Assembly (NCBI RefSeq): GCF_003710105.1
Contig: NZ_CP033325.1
Location: 806,001 to 870,000, forward strand
Length of the DNA stretch: 64,000 nt
Source of the DNA: Georgenia faecalis
GTDB lineage: Bacteria; Actinomycetota; Actinomycetes; Actinomycetales; Actinomycetaceae
Direction: 5' to 3'
Shown here piece by piece: positions 34,203-43,159 of the stretch. The notes below the pieces were generated by a model that did not search any database, was not told the DNA's origin, and was given only the letters and a program-made list of their open reading frames with translations. The first letter of the stretch is position 1. Each line of letters starts with the position of its first letter. Position numbers and translations under genes: made by a program.

Positions 34203-37200
34203 TCAGCGGCGGAAGGCCTCGTCGATGAGCTCGGTCTGCTCCTGCTTGTGGAACTTGCCCGAACCCGTCGCGGTCGCCGCCGCCGCCGCACGGGAGGCCA
34301 CGCGCAGCTCGCGGCCGCCCAGGGCGGGTGCGAGGTGGTCGGAGACGAACGTCCACGGGCCCTGGTTGCGCGGCTCGTCCTGGACCCAGACGACGTCGGC
34401 GTCCGGGTAGCGCTCGAGCTCCGTCCGCAGATCGTCGAGCTCGAGGGGGTAGAGCTGCTCGAGCCGGACGATCGCCGTGGCGGTGTCACCGATCTTCGCC
34501 CGGTGCGCGACGAGGTCGTAGTACACCCGGCCGGAGCACAGCAGGACGCGCGAGACGTCCGTCAGCTCGGAGGTGTCGCCGATGACCGGGCGGAAGGTGC
34601 CCGACGTCAGCTCTTCGAGCGGCGAGGCCGCGGCCTTGAGGCGCAGCAGCTGCTTGGGGGAGAAGACGACGAGCGGCACCCGCGGGCGGTCGTACGCCTG
34701 GCGGCGCAGGAGGTGGAAGTGGCTGGCCGGCGTGCTCGGCTGCGCGACGATCATGTTGTTCTCGGCGCACATCTGCAGGAACCGCTCGATCCGGCCCGAC
34801 GAGTGGTCCGGGCCCTGGCCCTCGTATCCGTGGGGGAGGAGCAGGACGAGCGAGGAGCGCTGGCCCCACTTCTGCTCCGACGCGGTGATGAACTCGTCGA
34901 TGACGGTCTGGGCGCCGTTGACGAAGTCGCCGAACTGGGCCTCCCACAGGACGAGCGCGTCCGGCCGCTCCACGGAGTAGCCGTACTCGAACGCCATGGC
35001 GGCGTACTCGCTCAGGGAGGAGTCGTAGACCCAGAACTTGGCCTGGTCCGCGGACAGGTACATCAGCGGCGTCCACTCGGCCCCGGTGTTGCGGTCGTGG
35101 AGGACGGCGTGGCGCTGGACGAACGTGCCCCGGCGGGAGTCCTGGCCGGCCAGGCGCACGGGGGTGCCCTCCATGAGGAGGGAGCCGAAGGCGAGGATCT
35201 CGCCGTAGCCCCAGTCGATCCCACCCTCGCGGGACATCTGCTCGCGCCGCTCGAGGAGCGAGGCGAGCTTGGGGTGCACGGTGAAGCCCTCGGGCGGGCG
35301 CACGTGCGCCGAGCCGATGTGGGCGAGGACCTCCGGGTCGACGGCGGTCCGCCAGCCGACCATGGTCCCCGCGTCGGCCTGCTGGGACTCGGGCAGCTCG
35401 AGGCCGGCCACCTGGTCGTCGTCGTGCACCTGCGGGCGCCAGCCCACCTCGCGGGTCTCGGTGAAGGCCTTCTCGAGCTCGCTGGAGTAGCGCTGGAGCG
35501 CCTCCTCGGCCTGCTCCTGGGTGATGTCGCCGCGCCCGACCAGCGACTCCGTGTACTGCTTGCGGACGCTGCGCTTGCTCTCGATGAGCGAGTACATCAC
35601 CGGCTGGGTCATCGACGGGTCGTCACCCTCGTTGTGCCCGCGACGGCGGTAGCACACCATGTCGATGATGACGTCCTTGTGGAACTCCTGGCGGTAGGCG
35701 AACGCCAGCTCCGCCACCCGTGCCACGGCCTCCGGGTCGTCCCCGTTGACGTGGAAGATCGGGATCTGCAGACCCTTGGCGATGTCGGTGGGGTACTGCG
35801 AGGAGCGCGAGCTCGTCGTGCCGGTGGTGAAGCCGATCTGGTTGTTGACGAGGATGTGCACCGTCCCGCCGGTGCGGTAGCCGCGCAGCTGCGAGAGGTT
35901 GAGCGTCTCCGCCACGACGCCCTGGCCGGCGAAGGCCGCGTCCCCGTGGATGAGGACGGGCAGCACCGAGAACCCCTGGTCGCCGAGGTCGATGCGGTCC
36001 TGCTTGGCGCGGACGATGCCCTCGAGCACGCCGTCGACGGCCTCGAGGTGGGACGGGTTCGCGGCGAGGTACACGCGGGTGTCGGCGCCGCTGGGGGCGG
36101 TGAACGTCCCCACGGTGCCCAGGTGGTACTTGACGTCCCCGGAGCCCTGGACGGAGCGGGGGTCCTGGTTGCCCTCGAACTCCGAGAAGATCTGCGCGTA
36201 GGACTTCCCGGCGATGTTCGCCAGGACGTTGAGCCGGCCGCGGTGCGCCATGCCGATGGCGACCTCGTCCATCCCGTCCTCGGCCGCACCGGTGAGGAGG
36301 GTGTCGAGCAGCGGGATGAGCGACTCGCCGCCCTCGAGGCTGAACCGCTTCTGCCCGACGTACTTCGTCTGCAGGAAGGTCTCGAACGCCTCGGCGGCAC
36401 CGAGCTTGTGGAGGATCTGGAGCTGCTGCTCCATGCCCGGCTTGGTGTACGGGGACTCAAGCCGGGCCTGCATCCAGCGGCGCTCCACCGGGTCCTGCAG
36501 GTGCATGTACTCGATGCCGATGGTGCGGCAGTACGTGTCGCGCAGCAGGGAGAGGATGTCGCGCAGCGGCAGCTTCGAGGTGCCCGCGAACCCACCGGTG
36601 GGGAAGGGGCGCTCGAGGTCCCACAGCGTGAGGCTGTGGCTGGTGATGTCGAGGTCCGGGTGGCGGCGCTGGCTGTAGACGATGGGGTTGGTGTCCGCCA
36701 TGAGGTGCCCGCGCGAGCGGTAGGCGTGGATGAGCTCGGCGATGCGCGCCGGCTTGCCCAGCTCCACGTCCGGGTCGACGTGGATGTCGCGCTGCCAGCG
36801 GACCGGCTCGTACGGCACCCGCAGCGCCGTGAAGACGCGGTCGTAGAACCCGTCCTCGCCGAGCAGCTTGACGTTGAGGATCCGCAGGAACTCCCCGGAC
36901 GCAGCGCCCTGGATGATGCGGTGGTCGTAGGTGGAGGTGAGCGTGAGCACCTTGGAGACCCCGGCCCGCGCGAGCGTCTCGGAGGAGGCGCCGGCGAACT
37001 CGGCGGGGTAGTCCATCGCACCGACGCCGATGATCGCGCCCTGGCCCTGCATGAGGCGGGGGATGGAGTGGACCGTGCCGATGGTGCCCGGGTTCGTGAG
37101 GGTGATCGTCGTGCCGGCGAAGTCCTCGACGGTGAGCTTCCCGCCGCGGGCCCGGCGTACGACGTCCTCGTACGCGGTGCGGAACTGGGCGAAGTCCATG

Positions 37201-38093
37201 GTCTCGGCGGCCTTGACCGACGGCACGAGGAGCTGGCGCGTCCCGTCGGGCTTGGGCAGGTCGATCGCCAGGCCGAAGTTCACGTGGCCCGGGCGCAGGA
37301 CGCCGGGCTTGCCGTCGATCTCCTGGTAGGCCGCGTTCATCTCCGGCATCTCGCTGAGCGCCTCGACGACGGCGTACCCGATGAGGTGCGTGAACGAGAT
37401 CTTCCCCCCGCGGCCGCGCGCGAGGTGGTTGTTGATGACGATCCGGTTGTCCACCAGGAGCTTGGCCGGGATGGCGCGCACGCTCGTCGCCGTCGGCAGC
37501 TCGAGGCTGGACTCCATGTTGGTCACCACGCGGGCGGCCGGGCCGCGCAGGCGGGTCACCTCGTCCTCGCCGCCGGCGCCGGAGGCGCGGCGGGCGTCGG
37601 GGGAGGGGCCGTAGGCGGCGATCATCGGCTGGGCGGCGGCGGGCGGGGCCTCGGCCGCGAGCGTGCGCGCGCGTTCTCCTGCCTCGCCGCGCGAGCGCGT
37701 CTCGGAGCGGCTCTGCGAGGTCTTCGGCACGGGCGTGCCCTCGGTGGCGGGGGCCACCGGCTCGGCCTCGTCGACGTCGGCGGGGACCTGGGCCGCAGGC
37801 GCCGCGGCAGGCTCGGGAGGGAGCGCGTCCGCCGGCGGCTTCGCGTCGGTGGCGGGGGCGTCCGCGGGGGCGGCGGGGGCGCCATCGGCGGGGGCGCCGG
37901 GCGCCGCGTCGGACGACGGTGCGCCATCGGTCCGCGCGGACGCCCCTTCGGGCTGGTAGTCCTTGAAGAAGTCCCACCACGCCGGGTCGACGAGTGCGCG
38001 GTCCTTCTTGTACTGCTCGAACAGTTCCTCGATGAGCCATTCGTTCGCGCCGAAGGCGGCAGCGATCGAGTCGGGGTGCTCCTGCGTGGACAC
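34203..38093 (-). CDS. kgd: Multifunctional 2-oxoglutarate metabolism enzyme (E1/E2-like)
   Basis: This 1296-residue actinobacterial enzyme combines E2-like and E1 domains and feeds 2-oxoglutarate to the TCA cycle with lipoyl partners, or decarboxylates it. Residues 1-45 ([20 protein letters not shown]) are the E1 N-terminal segment; ~45-130 is an Ala/Pro linker. The E2-type acyltransferase domain (~135-370) has the catalytic [16 protein letters not shown]. The ThDP-dependent E1 region (~400-1296) includes [34 protein letters not shown] and the C-terminal transketolase-like half ([20 protein letters not shown]). GTG 38093 is chosen because conservation starts with [14 protein letters not shown]. 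The in vivo balance of activities depends on an FHA inhibitor encoded elsewhere. Confidence 0.96.
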   Translation of the reverse strand: MSTQEHPDSIAAAFGANEWLIEELFEQYKKDRALVDPAWWDFFKDYQPEGASARTDGAPSSDAAPGAPADGAPAAPADAPATDAKPPADALPPEPAAAPAAQVPADVDEAEPVAPATEGTPVPKTSQSRSETRSRGEAGERARTLAAEAPPAAAQPMIAAYGPSPDARRASGAGGEDEVTRLRGPAARVVTNMESSLELPTATSVRAIPAKLLVDNRIVINNHLARGRGGKISFTHLIGYAVVEALSEMPEMNAAYQEIDGKPGVLRPGHVNFGLAIDLPKPDGTRQLLVPSVKAAETMDFAQFRTAYEDVVRRARGGKLTVEDFAGTTITLTNPGTIGTVHSIPRLMQGQGAIIGVGAMDYPAEFAGASSETLARAGVSKVLTLTSTYDHRIIQGAASGEFLRILNVKLLGEDGFYDRVFTALRVPYEPVRWQRDIHVDPDVELGKPARIAELIHAYRSRGHLMADTNPIVYSQRRHPDLDITSHSLTLWDLERPFPTGGFAGTSKLPLRDILSLLRDTYCRTIGIEYMHLQDPVERRWMQARLESPYTKPGMEQQLQILHKLGAAEAFETFLQTKYVGQKRFSLEGGESLIPLLDTLLTGAAEDGMDEVAIGMAHRGRLNVLANIAGKSYAQIFSEFEGNQDPRSVQGSGDVKYHLGTVGTFTAPSGADTRVYLAANPSHLEAVDGVLEGIVRAKQDRIDLGDQGFSVLPVLIHGDAAFAGQGVVAETLNLSQLRGYRTGGTVHILVNNQIGFTTGTTSSRSSQYPTDIAKGLQIPIFHVNGDDPEAVARVAELAFAYRQEFHKDVIIDMVCYRRRGHNEGDDPSMTQPVMYSLIESKRSVRKQYTESLVGRGDITQEQAEEALQRYSSELEKAFTETREVGWRPQVHDDDQVAGLELPESQQADAGTMVGWRTAVDPEVLAHIGSAHVRPPEGFTVHPKLASLLERREQMSREGGIDWGYGEILAFGSLLMEGTPVRLAGQDSRRGTFVQRHAVLHDRNTGAEWTPLMYLSADQAKFWVYDSSLSEYAAMAFEYGYSVERPDALVLWEAQFGDFVNGAQTVIDEFITASEQKWGQRSSLVLLLPHGYEGQGPDHSSGRIERFLQMCAENNMIVAQPSTPASHFHLLRRQAYDRPRVPLVVFSPKQLLRLKAAASPLEELTSGTFRPVIGDTSELTDVSRVLLCSGRVYYDLVAHRAKIGDTATAIVRLEQLYPLELDDLRTELERYPDADVVWVQDEPRNQGPWTFVSDHLAPALGGRELRVASRAAAAATATGSGKFHKQEQTELIDEAFRR

Positions 38094-38475
38094 TCGGGGT
38101 TCGCCCTCTTCCGGTGCGGGTTCTGGTGACGAAAGTCGCCGTCCCAGCCTAGGCGATGGGCGGACCTCCGGCGCCTTCCAACCGCCGCGGAGCCGGACAT
38201 AGCGGTCCGCACGGGCCTGGCGAGCACCCCCCATCAAGGCCGGGTCAAGGTGCCGTCATCGCGGTGCCTCAGCGGGGTGACGGGCCGGCCAGGTCCGCCG
38301 CCCGGTTGGCCGGAGGACCCGTCGCCGGGTCGGTGCGCGCCCGCTGAGCAGGTTGTGCACAGGTGGTGACGCGCTAATGGACCCGCCTGACGGGCCTCCG
38401 TTACCCTTCTGTGACACGGCGCTGCGCCCACGGGGCCGCCGCCGCACTCTTACCCCCCTCCGGAGGACCTTTTCT
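38094..38475. other. Divergent kgd / M23 spacer with GTNAC sites
   Basis: This 382-base spacer contains no supported gene. It holds GTTAC-N6-GTGAC (38400-38415) and another GTGAC (38366-38370) ahead of the M23 gene, plus several GC-rich inverted repeats (for example GGTCC/GGACC around 38290-38320). The ribosome-binding site CGGAGGA is just before 38476. No riboswitch class was recognised. Confidence 0.5.
38400..38415 (+). promoter_or_regulatory. GTNAC direct repeat, candidate MtrA-type operator
   Basis: GTTAC and GTGAC are spaced by six bases, an 11-base (one helical turn) direct repeat, 60 bases upstream of the first M23 endopeptidase start. MtrA response regulators of actinobacteria bind GTNAC-like direct repeats and control cell-wall hydrolases. 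A related pair with tighter spacing (39839-39852) precedes the second M23 gene. The match is to a loose motif. Confidence 0.35.
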
Positions 38476-39792
38476 ATGCCTGAGCGCGCCATCTCGCCTT
38501 CCGGGGCACCGCTGACGCGGCGCCAGATCCGGGAGGCCGAGCGGCTCCGCGCAGGTCGCGCCACGGCCGACGCGACCGGGATGGCCCCCGACGCGATCGG
38601 GACTGGTCCCTCCGCGCCGGCCGACTCTTCACCCGCCGACTGTTCACCCGCCGACTCCGCACCCGCCGACTGTTCGCCCGCCGACTCCGCAGCGACGCCG
38701 ACGGCCGGTGTGCCGGCGCGTCGGCGCCGGGCCGAGCTCCGACGGGCGAGCGAGACGGCGACCACAGCGCCGCAGGCCGAGGCCCCCGCTTCCGAGGCCC
38801 CCGCTTCCGACGGCGGCGCTGACGAGTCACCCGTCGAGGAGGCTGCCAGCGTCGCCTCCGAGGACGTGGCGGACGCCAGGTCCGAGCGTCCTGGTCTCGC
38901 GGCGGCCGCCCCCGCGAGCCGCGCCCAGCGGCGCCGCGCTGACGGCCGGCGCACCGACCGCCCGGAGCGCCGGCGCACGCTGACCGCCTTCTCGATGCCG
39001 CGCTGGCTGCCCCGCGCCGCGGTGCTCGGCGTGCTCGGCGCGACGACCGTCGTGGCCCCGATCGCCGCGTTCGCGACCCCGGACACCCCGGAGCCGACCG
39101 CCGACCCCACGGTGTCCACCCTCAGCCTCGAGGAGAGCGCCCTCGAGCTCATCGACGCGGCCGCCGCGCGCACCGGCGTCGAGACGGCCGGAGCGACCGC
39201 CGCGATCATGGCGGACGCCACCGCGCCCGGGCGGGCCCTCGTCCAGACCTCACGCAGCATGGACCGCGAGGCGCCCGCGTGCGCGCTCCTGGAAGGTGGC
39301 GCCAACGGTGCGCGCGCCGCCCTCGCCGGCACCACCGTGGTCGAGCCCCTGGCCGGCGGCTCGTACTCGCAGAGCTCCGCGTACGGCTTCCGGGTGCACC
39401 CCATCAACGGGAGCTGGACCAAGCACGAGGGCCTCGACTTCTCCGCCCCGCTCGGCACGCCGATCTACTCGGTGGCCGACGGCACCGTGGTCCACGCCGG
39501 CAACGGCCTCGACGGACGGTCGAGCATGCTCGTCATCGTCCAGCACGAGATCGACGGCGTCACCTACTACAGCTGGTACGTCCACATGTACCCCGACGGC
39601 GTCTTCGTCGAGCAGGGCCAGCAGGTCCGCGCGGGCGACGTCATCGGTGAGGTGGGCAACAACGGGAACTCCACGGGGCCGCACCTGCACCTGGAGATCC
39701 ACCTCGACACCGAGGGCACGACGATGGACCCCGGCGTGTTCCTCGAGCAGCACGGGGCGATCTCGCTGCAGCCGGGCGCCTGCGCGCGCTGA
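38476..39792 (+). CDS. M23 family peptidoglycan endopeptidase (first of a tandem pair)
   Basis: The 438-residue protein has a long disordered Ala/Ser/Pro-rich cytoplasmic region (residues 1-175) containing five PAD[S/C] units (15-base repeats in the DNA at 38617-38691), then a transmembrane anchor (AAVLGVLGATTVVAPIAAFA, ~180-199). The extracellular C-terminal LytM/M23 domain (~300-430) keeps the zinc and catalytic residues: HEGLDFSAPLG (His-x3-Asp), YVHMYPDGVF and HLHLEIH. It should cleave peptide crosslinks in the wall. ATG 38476 follows CGGAGGA. The adjacent gene encodes a paralogue with the same active-site domain. Confidence 0.92.
   Translation: MPERAISPSGAPLTRRQIREAERLRAGRATADATGMAPDAIGTGPSAPADSSPADCSPADSAPADCSPADSAATPTAGVPARRRRAELRRASETATTAPQAEAPASEAPASDGGADESPVEEAASVASEDVADARSERPGLAAAAPASRAQRRRADGRRTDRPERRRTLTAFSMPRWLPRAAVLGVLGATTVVAPIAAFATPDTPEPTADPTVSTLSLEESALELIDAAAARTGVETAGATAAIMADATAPGRALVQTSRSMDREAPACALLEGGANGARAALAGTTVVEPLAGGSYSQSSAYGFRVHPINGSWTKHEGLDFSAPLGTPIYSVADGTVVHAGNGLDGRSSMLVIVQHEIDGVTYYSWYVHMYPDGVFVEQGQQVRAGDVIGEVGNNGNSTGPHLHLEIHLDTEGTTMDPGVFLEQHGAISLQPGACAR
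38617..38691 (+). repeat. Fifteen-base coding repeats in the first M23 gene
   Basis: GCCGAC recurs at 38620, 38635, 38650, 38665 and 38680, a strict 15-base period encoding alternating PADS/PADC units in the disordered cytoplasmic region. Cysteines in every second unit (two copies) could be redox-active or palmitoylated, but this is speculation. Confidence 0.8.
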
Positions 39793-39838
39793 TCGCCCGC
39801 CGCCCGCTCTCGCCCACCGGACGGCGTAGACCGGTGCT

Positions 39839-39852
39839 GTGACCTCGGTTAC
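39839..39852 (+). promoter_or_regulatory. GTGAC-CTCG-GTTAC pair upstream of second M23 gene
   Basis: Two GTNAC elements separated by four bases lie 62 bases upstream of the ATG at 39915. They resemble the elements before the first M23 gene (38400-38415), but with different spacing, which weakens a shared-operator interpretation. Confidence 0.25.
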
Positions 39853-39914
39853 GCTCTCTCGTGGAGGCCGCGCACGACGGTGAGGCGCGGTGCCCGGCGA
39901 GGGGAACGACCGAC

Positions 39915-41363
39915 ATGCCAGTGCCTGCGCGGCCATCGGAGCCAGCGGAGCGCTCTGTCGCGCCAAGCGGACCGGTGGCCCACCTCGCGGCGACCACGCG
40001 TCCGCCGTGGGTGCGGCGCGCCGCGATCCTCGCCTCGGCTGCCGCGCTCGTCGGTGCCACGGCGCTCTCGGGCGTGGGGACGGCCATCCCGGCTCCCCAG
40101 AAGGAGGCCCAGGCCGGGCTCGTCGCCGGTGGCCCCATCGACTACCTCGAGGCCGTGCCCGCCCGCACCCTGCCCGCCGCCGGTGTCGCCGTCGTCTCCC
40201 GGGTGGACGGCACGCTGAAGAACGGTGTGCCCGCCATCCTCAGCCCGGAGGCCTTCGCCGCCGCGGCGGCCGCCGGTGCCACTGGCGCCGGTGGCGCCCC
40301 GACCTGCGTCGCGCTGCCGCTCGCCGAGGGGTACCGCCTGACCTCGAACTACGGCTACCGCATCCACCCGATCTCCCGGCAGTACTCCCTGCACACCGGC
40401 ATGGACATGGCCGCCCCGCTGGGCACCCCGATCCACGCCGTCACCGACGGCACGGTGGTCTACACCGGCGCCGGCCGGCAGGGGCGCTCGAGTGAGCTCG
40501 TCATCATCGAGCACCAGGTCAACGGCACGACGTTCTTCAGCTGGTACGTCCACATGTACCCGGACGGCGTGTTCGTCACCGTGGGCCAGCAGGTCAAGGC
40601 CGGCGAGGTCATCGCCGAGGTCGGCAACAACGGCAACTCCACGGGCCCGCACCTCCACTTCGAGATCCACACCTCGGACGGCACCGGGGGGAGCGCGAAG
40701 AGCCCCATCGTCCGGACGACGTCCTCCGTGGTGCCCTTCTCGATCCCCGCGCCCACGCCCACCGACACGAGCGGCTGGGCGGTCCACGAGCCCACGCAGT
40801 TCCGCATCCACCCGGGGACCGGGCTCCTGCTGCGGCCCGACGGGGTGTTCGTCGACCCGACCACCCTCGAGCCGACGGACCCGCCGGCCGACTTCGTGCC
40901 GACCCCGCCCCCGACGGACCCGCCGACGACGGACCCGCCGACGACGGAGCCGCCGACGACCGAGCCGCCGACCACCGAGCCGCCCACCACGGAGCCGCCC
41001 ACCACGGAGCCGCCGACCACCGAGCCGCCGACGACGCCGCCCCCGACGGGCGAGCCGACCCCGCCCCCGACGGGCGAGCCGACCCCGCCACCGCCGACGG
41101 GGGAGCCGACCACGCCGCCGGCGACCGCGCCCCCCACGGGCAGCCCGACGACGCCGCCGGGAGCCACCCCCTCGCCCACGCCGGCCCCGTCGCCCACGCC
41201 GGGCGCGACCCCGACGCCCGGGCCGACCGCCGGCGGCGGTGCCGGGGAGGAGCGCACCCAGCACGCGCCGTTCCCCATCGCCGCCTACGGCACGACGGTC
41301 GACCCGGTCCGCTTCCTCGCCACGCTCGGCATCGACATGGTCGACCCCCGCCGCTGCAGCTGA
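39915..41363 (+). CDS. M23 family endopeptidase with Pro/Thr wall-spanning tail
   Basis: The 482-residue paralogue of the preceding gene. After a short N-terminus, a membrane anchor (VRRAAILASAAALVGATALS, residues ~33-52) leads to the LytM/M23 domain (~125-260) with HTGMDMAAPLG, YVHMYPDGVF and HLHFEIH, all metal and catalytic residues intact. A ~50-residue globular stretch follows, then ~110 residues of six-residue PPTTEP/PTGEP repeats (DNA 40905-41220) typical of wall-spanning spacers, and a terminal ~40-residue segment with one Cys. ATG 39915 is preferred; a GTG at 39861 is in frame. No LPXTG sortase signal is present. Confidence 0.92.
   Translation: MPVPARPSEPAERSVAPSGPVAHLAATTRPPWVRRAAILASAAALVGATALSGVGTAIPAPQKEAQAGLVAGGPIDYLEAVPARTLPAAGVAVVSRVDGTLKNGVPAILSPEAFAAAAAAGATGAGGAPTCVALPLAEGYRLTSNYGYRIHPISRQYSLHTGMDMAAPLGTPIHAVTDGTVVYTGAGRQGRSSELVIIEHQVNGTTFFSWYVHMYPDGVFVTVGQQVKAGEVIAEVGNNGNSTGPHLHFEIHTSDGTGGSAKSPIVRTTSSVVPFSIPAPTPTDTSGWAVHEPTQFRIHPGTGLLLRPDGVFVDPTTLEPTDPPADFVPTPPPTDPPTTDPPTTEPPTTEPPTTEPPTTEPPTTEPPTTEPPTTPPPTGEPTPPPTGEPTPPPPTGEPTTPPATAPPTGSPTTPPGATPSPTPAPSPTPGATPTPGPTAGGGAGEERTQHAPFPIAAYGTTVDPVRFLATLGIDMVDPRRCS
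40905..41130 (+). repeat. Pro/Thr-rich 18-base coding repeats
   Basis: Eight or so consecutive 18-base units encode PPTTDP/PPTTEP, followed by PTGEP-type units, in the wall-spanning tail of the second M23 endopeptidase. Codon choice varies slightly between copies (ACCACC, ACGACC, ACGACG). Confidence 0.85.
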
Positions 41364-41427
41364 GCGGCCGCCACCACGCCTGGCGCCAGTGGCCCGGGAG
41401 CGGTCGCCTGTGGGCAAGACTGGCCCC

Positions 41428-42252
41428 ATGGACGAGCCTGTCGACGCCCCCTACCTGACCTGGCCCGGGCCGCTGGCCCTGGCGCACCGGGGCGGGGGCG
41501 GGGAGGCGCCCGAGAACTCCCGGGCCGCCCTCGAGCACATGGCCGCCCTGGGCTTCCGATACTTCGAGACCGACGCCCGGGCCACCGCGGACGGCGTCGT
41601 CGTCCTCCAGCACGACGCCGACCTCGACCGCACCACGGACGGGACCGGGCCGCTGGCCCGGCGCACGTGGGCCGAGGTCGCCCGGATGCGCGACCGCTCC
41701 GGCTCGGCGCCGCTGCGGCTGCGCGACGTCCTCGCCGAGTACCCCGAGCTGCGGCTCAACATCGACGCCAAGGAGGACACCGTCGTCGGCCCGCTGGTGC
41801 GCGAGATCACCGACGCCGGTGCCGAGGACCGGGTCTGCCTCGCGTCGTTCTCCGACGCGCGGCTGCGCCGGATGCGCGCGGCGTTCGGCGGCCAGGTCGC
41901 CACCAGCCTCGGCCAGCGGGAGACGGCCCGCCTGGTCCTCGCCGCCGCGGCCCGCGTGCCCCCGGGCGCCGCCCGCCGGCGCCCGCTGCGGGTCCCCGCC
42001 CCGGGCGGTCCACCGCCCCGGCGCGCCGTGGCGGTCCAAGTCCCGCCCCGCCACGGCGGCATCCCGGTGGTGACGGCGCCGTTCGTCGCGCTGGCGCACC
42101 GCCTCGGGCTCGCCGTGCACGTGTGGACGGTCGACGACGCGACGGCGATGACCCGGCTCCTCGACCTGGGCGTCGACGGCATCGTCACCGACCGGCCGCG
42201 GGTCCTGCGCGCGGTCCTCGAGGCCCGTGGCGAGTGGTACCCGCCCCTGTGA
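41428..42252 (+). CDS. Glycerophosphodiester phosphodiesterase family protein
   Basis: The 274-residue TIM-barrel enzyme hydrolyses glycerophosphodiesters to glycerol-3-phosphate and alcohol. Catalytic segments: LALAHRGGGGEAPENSRAAL (His and Glu, residues ~15-34), FRYFETDARATADGVVVLQH (metal Glu/Asp and second His) and DADLDRTTDG. The C-terminal half keeps HVWTVDDATAMTRLLDLGVD and GIVTDRP. A Pro/Arg-rich stretch at ~180-200 varies in length in this family and I see no frameshift. No signal peptide, so probably cytoplasmic. The stop lies beside two palindromes that precede the TetR gene. Confidence 0.92.
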   Translation: MDEPVDAPYLTWPGPLALAHRGGGGEAPENSRAALEHMAALGFRYFETDARATADGVVVLQHDADLDRTTDGTGPLARRTWAEVARMRDRSGSAPLRLRDVLAEYPELRLNIDAKEDTVVGPLVREITDAGAEDRVCLASFSDARLRRMRAAFGGQVATSLGQRETARLVLAAAARVPPGAARRRPLRVPAPGGPPPRRAVAVQVPPRHGGIPVVTAPFVALAHRLGLAVHVWTVDDATAMTRLLDLGVDGIVTDRPRVLRAVLEARGEWYPPL

Positions 42253-42254
42253 GG

Positions 42255-42287
42255 GGGACCTAGGTCCCGCGGTCCCAAAACCGGGAC
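42255..42287. promoter_or_regulatory. Paired palindromes before the TetR gene
   Basis: GGGACCTAGGTCCC (42255-42268) is a perfect 14-base palindrome, followed after three bases by GTCCC-AAAACC-GGGAC (42272-42287). Both share GGGAC/GTCCC half-sites. They sit 23-55 bases upstream of the TetR start, where autoregulatory TetR operators are usually found. The first could also contribute a terminator for the phosphodiesterase gene. Confidence 0.5.
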
Positions 42288-42309
42288 GCGCACGCCGGGC
42301 CGTCGCACA

Positions 42310-42909
42310 ATGGCGGACATGACCACGACGGCCTTCCGCGATCCTCGCGCTCGGCGGACCCTCGAACGGCTGCGTGCGGCGATGGTGACGCTCATGGCGA
42401 CGAAGAACCTCGACGAGATCGGGGTCGCGGAGCTGTGCCGTGAGGCAGGCGTCCACCGCACCACGTTCTACAAGCACTTCACCAGCGTCACCGGCTTCGC
42501 CACCCACGTCTTCACCGGGCTCCTCGACGAGCTCGCCTCCGTCGACGCCGAGGAGGAGGCGGCCTCCAGCGAGGAGCTGGCGCTCACCTACCCGGTGGCG
42601 TTCGGCGCCGTGTTCCGCCACGTCCTCCAGGAGCGGGAGACCTACCGGCGCCTGCTCAGCGCGAACGGCGACGCCGTGTTCCAGCGCATCGTCGCCGAGC
42701 GCATGGTGGCGCGGGCCTCGGCCACCCTGCGCATCCTCGAGGAGCGGGGGATCGCGCCGGCCGTGGACCCGATGACGGCGGCCGGGATGATCGGCATGTC
42801 GATCACCGGCGCCCTGGCGGCCTGGGCGGTGAGCGACAGTGACGACGTGGAGCGCCACACGCAGGACGTGCTCACCTGCCTGCCGACGTGGTGGCCACGG
42901 ACCGCGTGA
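42310..42909 (+). CDS. TetR/AcrR family transcriptional regulator
   Basis: The 199-residue regulator has the TetR N-terminal DNA-binding domain: RLRAAMVTLMATKNLDEIGV (helix 1), AELCREAGVHRTTFYKHF (helix-turn-helix, residues ~40-58). The remaining ~140 residues form the helical ligand-binding domain, weakly hydrophobic toward the end (GMIGMSITGALAAWAVS). ATG 42310; a second ATG at 42319 is also possible. It is flanked by a phosphodiesterase gene and tRNA-Arg; the ligand is unknown. Two palindromes upstream are likely autoregulatory operators. Confidence 0.9.
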   Translation: MADMTTTAFRDPRARRTLERLRAAMVTLMATKNLDEIGVAELCREAGVHRTTFYKHFTSVTGFATHVFTGLLDELASVDAEEEAASSEELALTYPVAFGAVFRHVLQERETYRRLLSANGDAVFQRIVAERMVARASATLRILEERGIAPAVDPMTAAGMIGMSITGALAAWAVSDSDDVERHTQDVLTCLPTWWPRTA

Positions 42910-42930
42910 CCCACGTGGCGCTCCCGGGCG

Positions 42931-43006
42931 TGGTGCCCCCGACTGGACTCGAACCAGCGACCTTCTGCTCCGGAGGCAGACGCTCTATCCACTGAGCTAC
43001 AGGGGC
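42931..43006 (-). tRNA. tRNA-Arg (anticodon CCG)
   Basis: A 76-base cloverleaf on the minus strand: acceptor GCCCCTG pairs with CGGGGGC, D-stem GCTC/GAGC, anticodon stem TCTGC/GCAGA with loop CTCCGGA (anticodon CCG, reading CGG), T-stem GCTGG/CCAGT with TTCGAGT loop, and an encoded CCA end. All invariant positions are present. It lies about 1.2 kb before argS, but in the opposite orientation. Confidence 0.95.
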
Positions 43007-43159
43007 GTTGATGCCCGGCGATGCTATCGCACCGCGGGCGCTGTCATGACATCGCCGCCCGGCGCCCGCGCGGGCGCATGCCCCGTGCGACAGCGCCGCG
43101 GCCCCGGGCTAGCCTGGTCGACGAGTGTGAGACGTCCCAGGCGAGGCCAGGAGAGGTAC

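Noticed and set aside
31614-38129. Very long open frame on the plus strand, antisense to kgd and neighbours
   Set aside because: It runs against kgd, the TorD-like and SGNH genes, lacks stops only because of the high GC content, and its translation is a Gly/Arg/Val-rich sequence without domains.
38240-38475. Possible c-di-AMP (ydaO) riboswitch before the M23 gene, as seen in some actinobacteria
   Set aside because: I could not find the conserved core segments of that riboswitch; only generic GC-rich inverted repeats are present.
41428-42252. Frameshift in the glycerophosphodiesterase around residues 180-200
   Set aside because: The Pro/Arg-rich stretch is in frame and conserved motifs continue after it (HVWTVDD, GIVTDRP).
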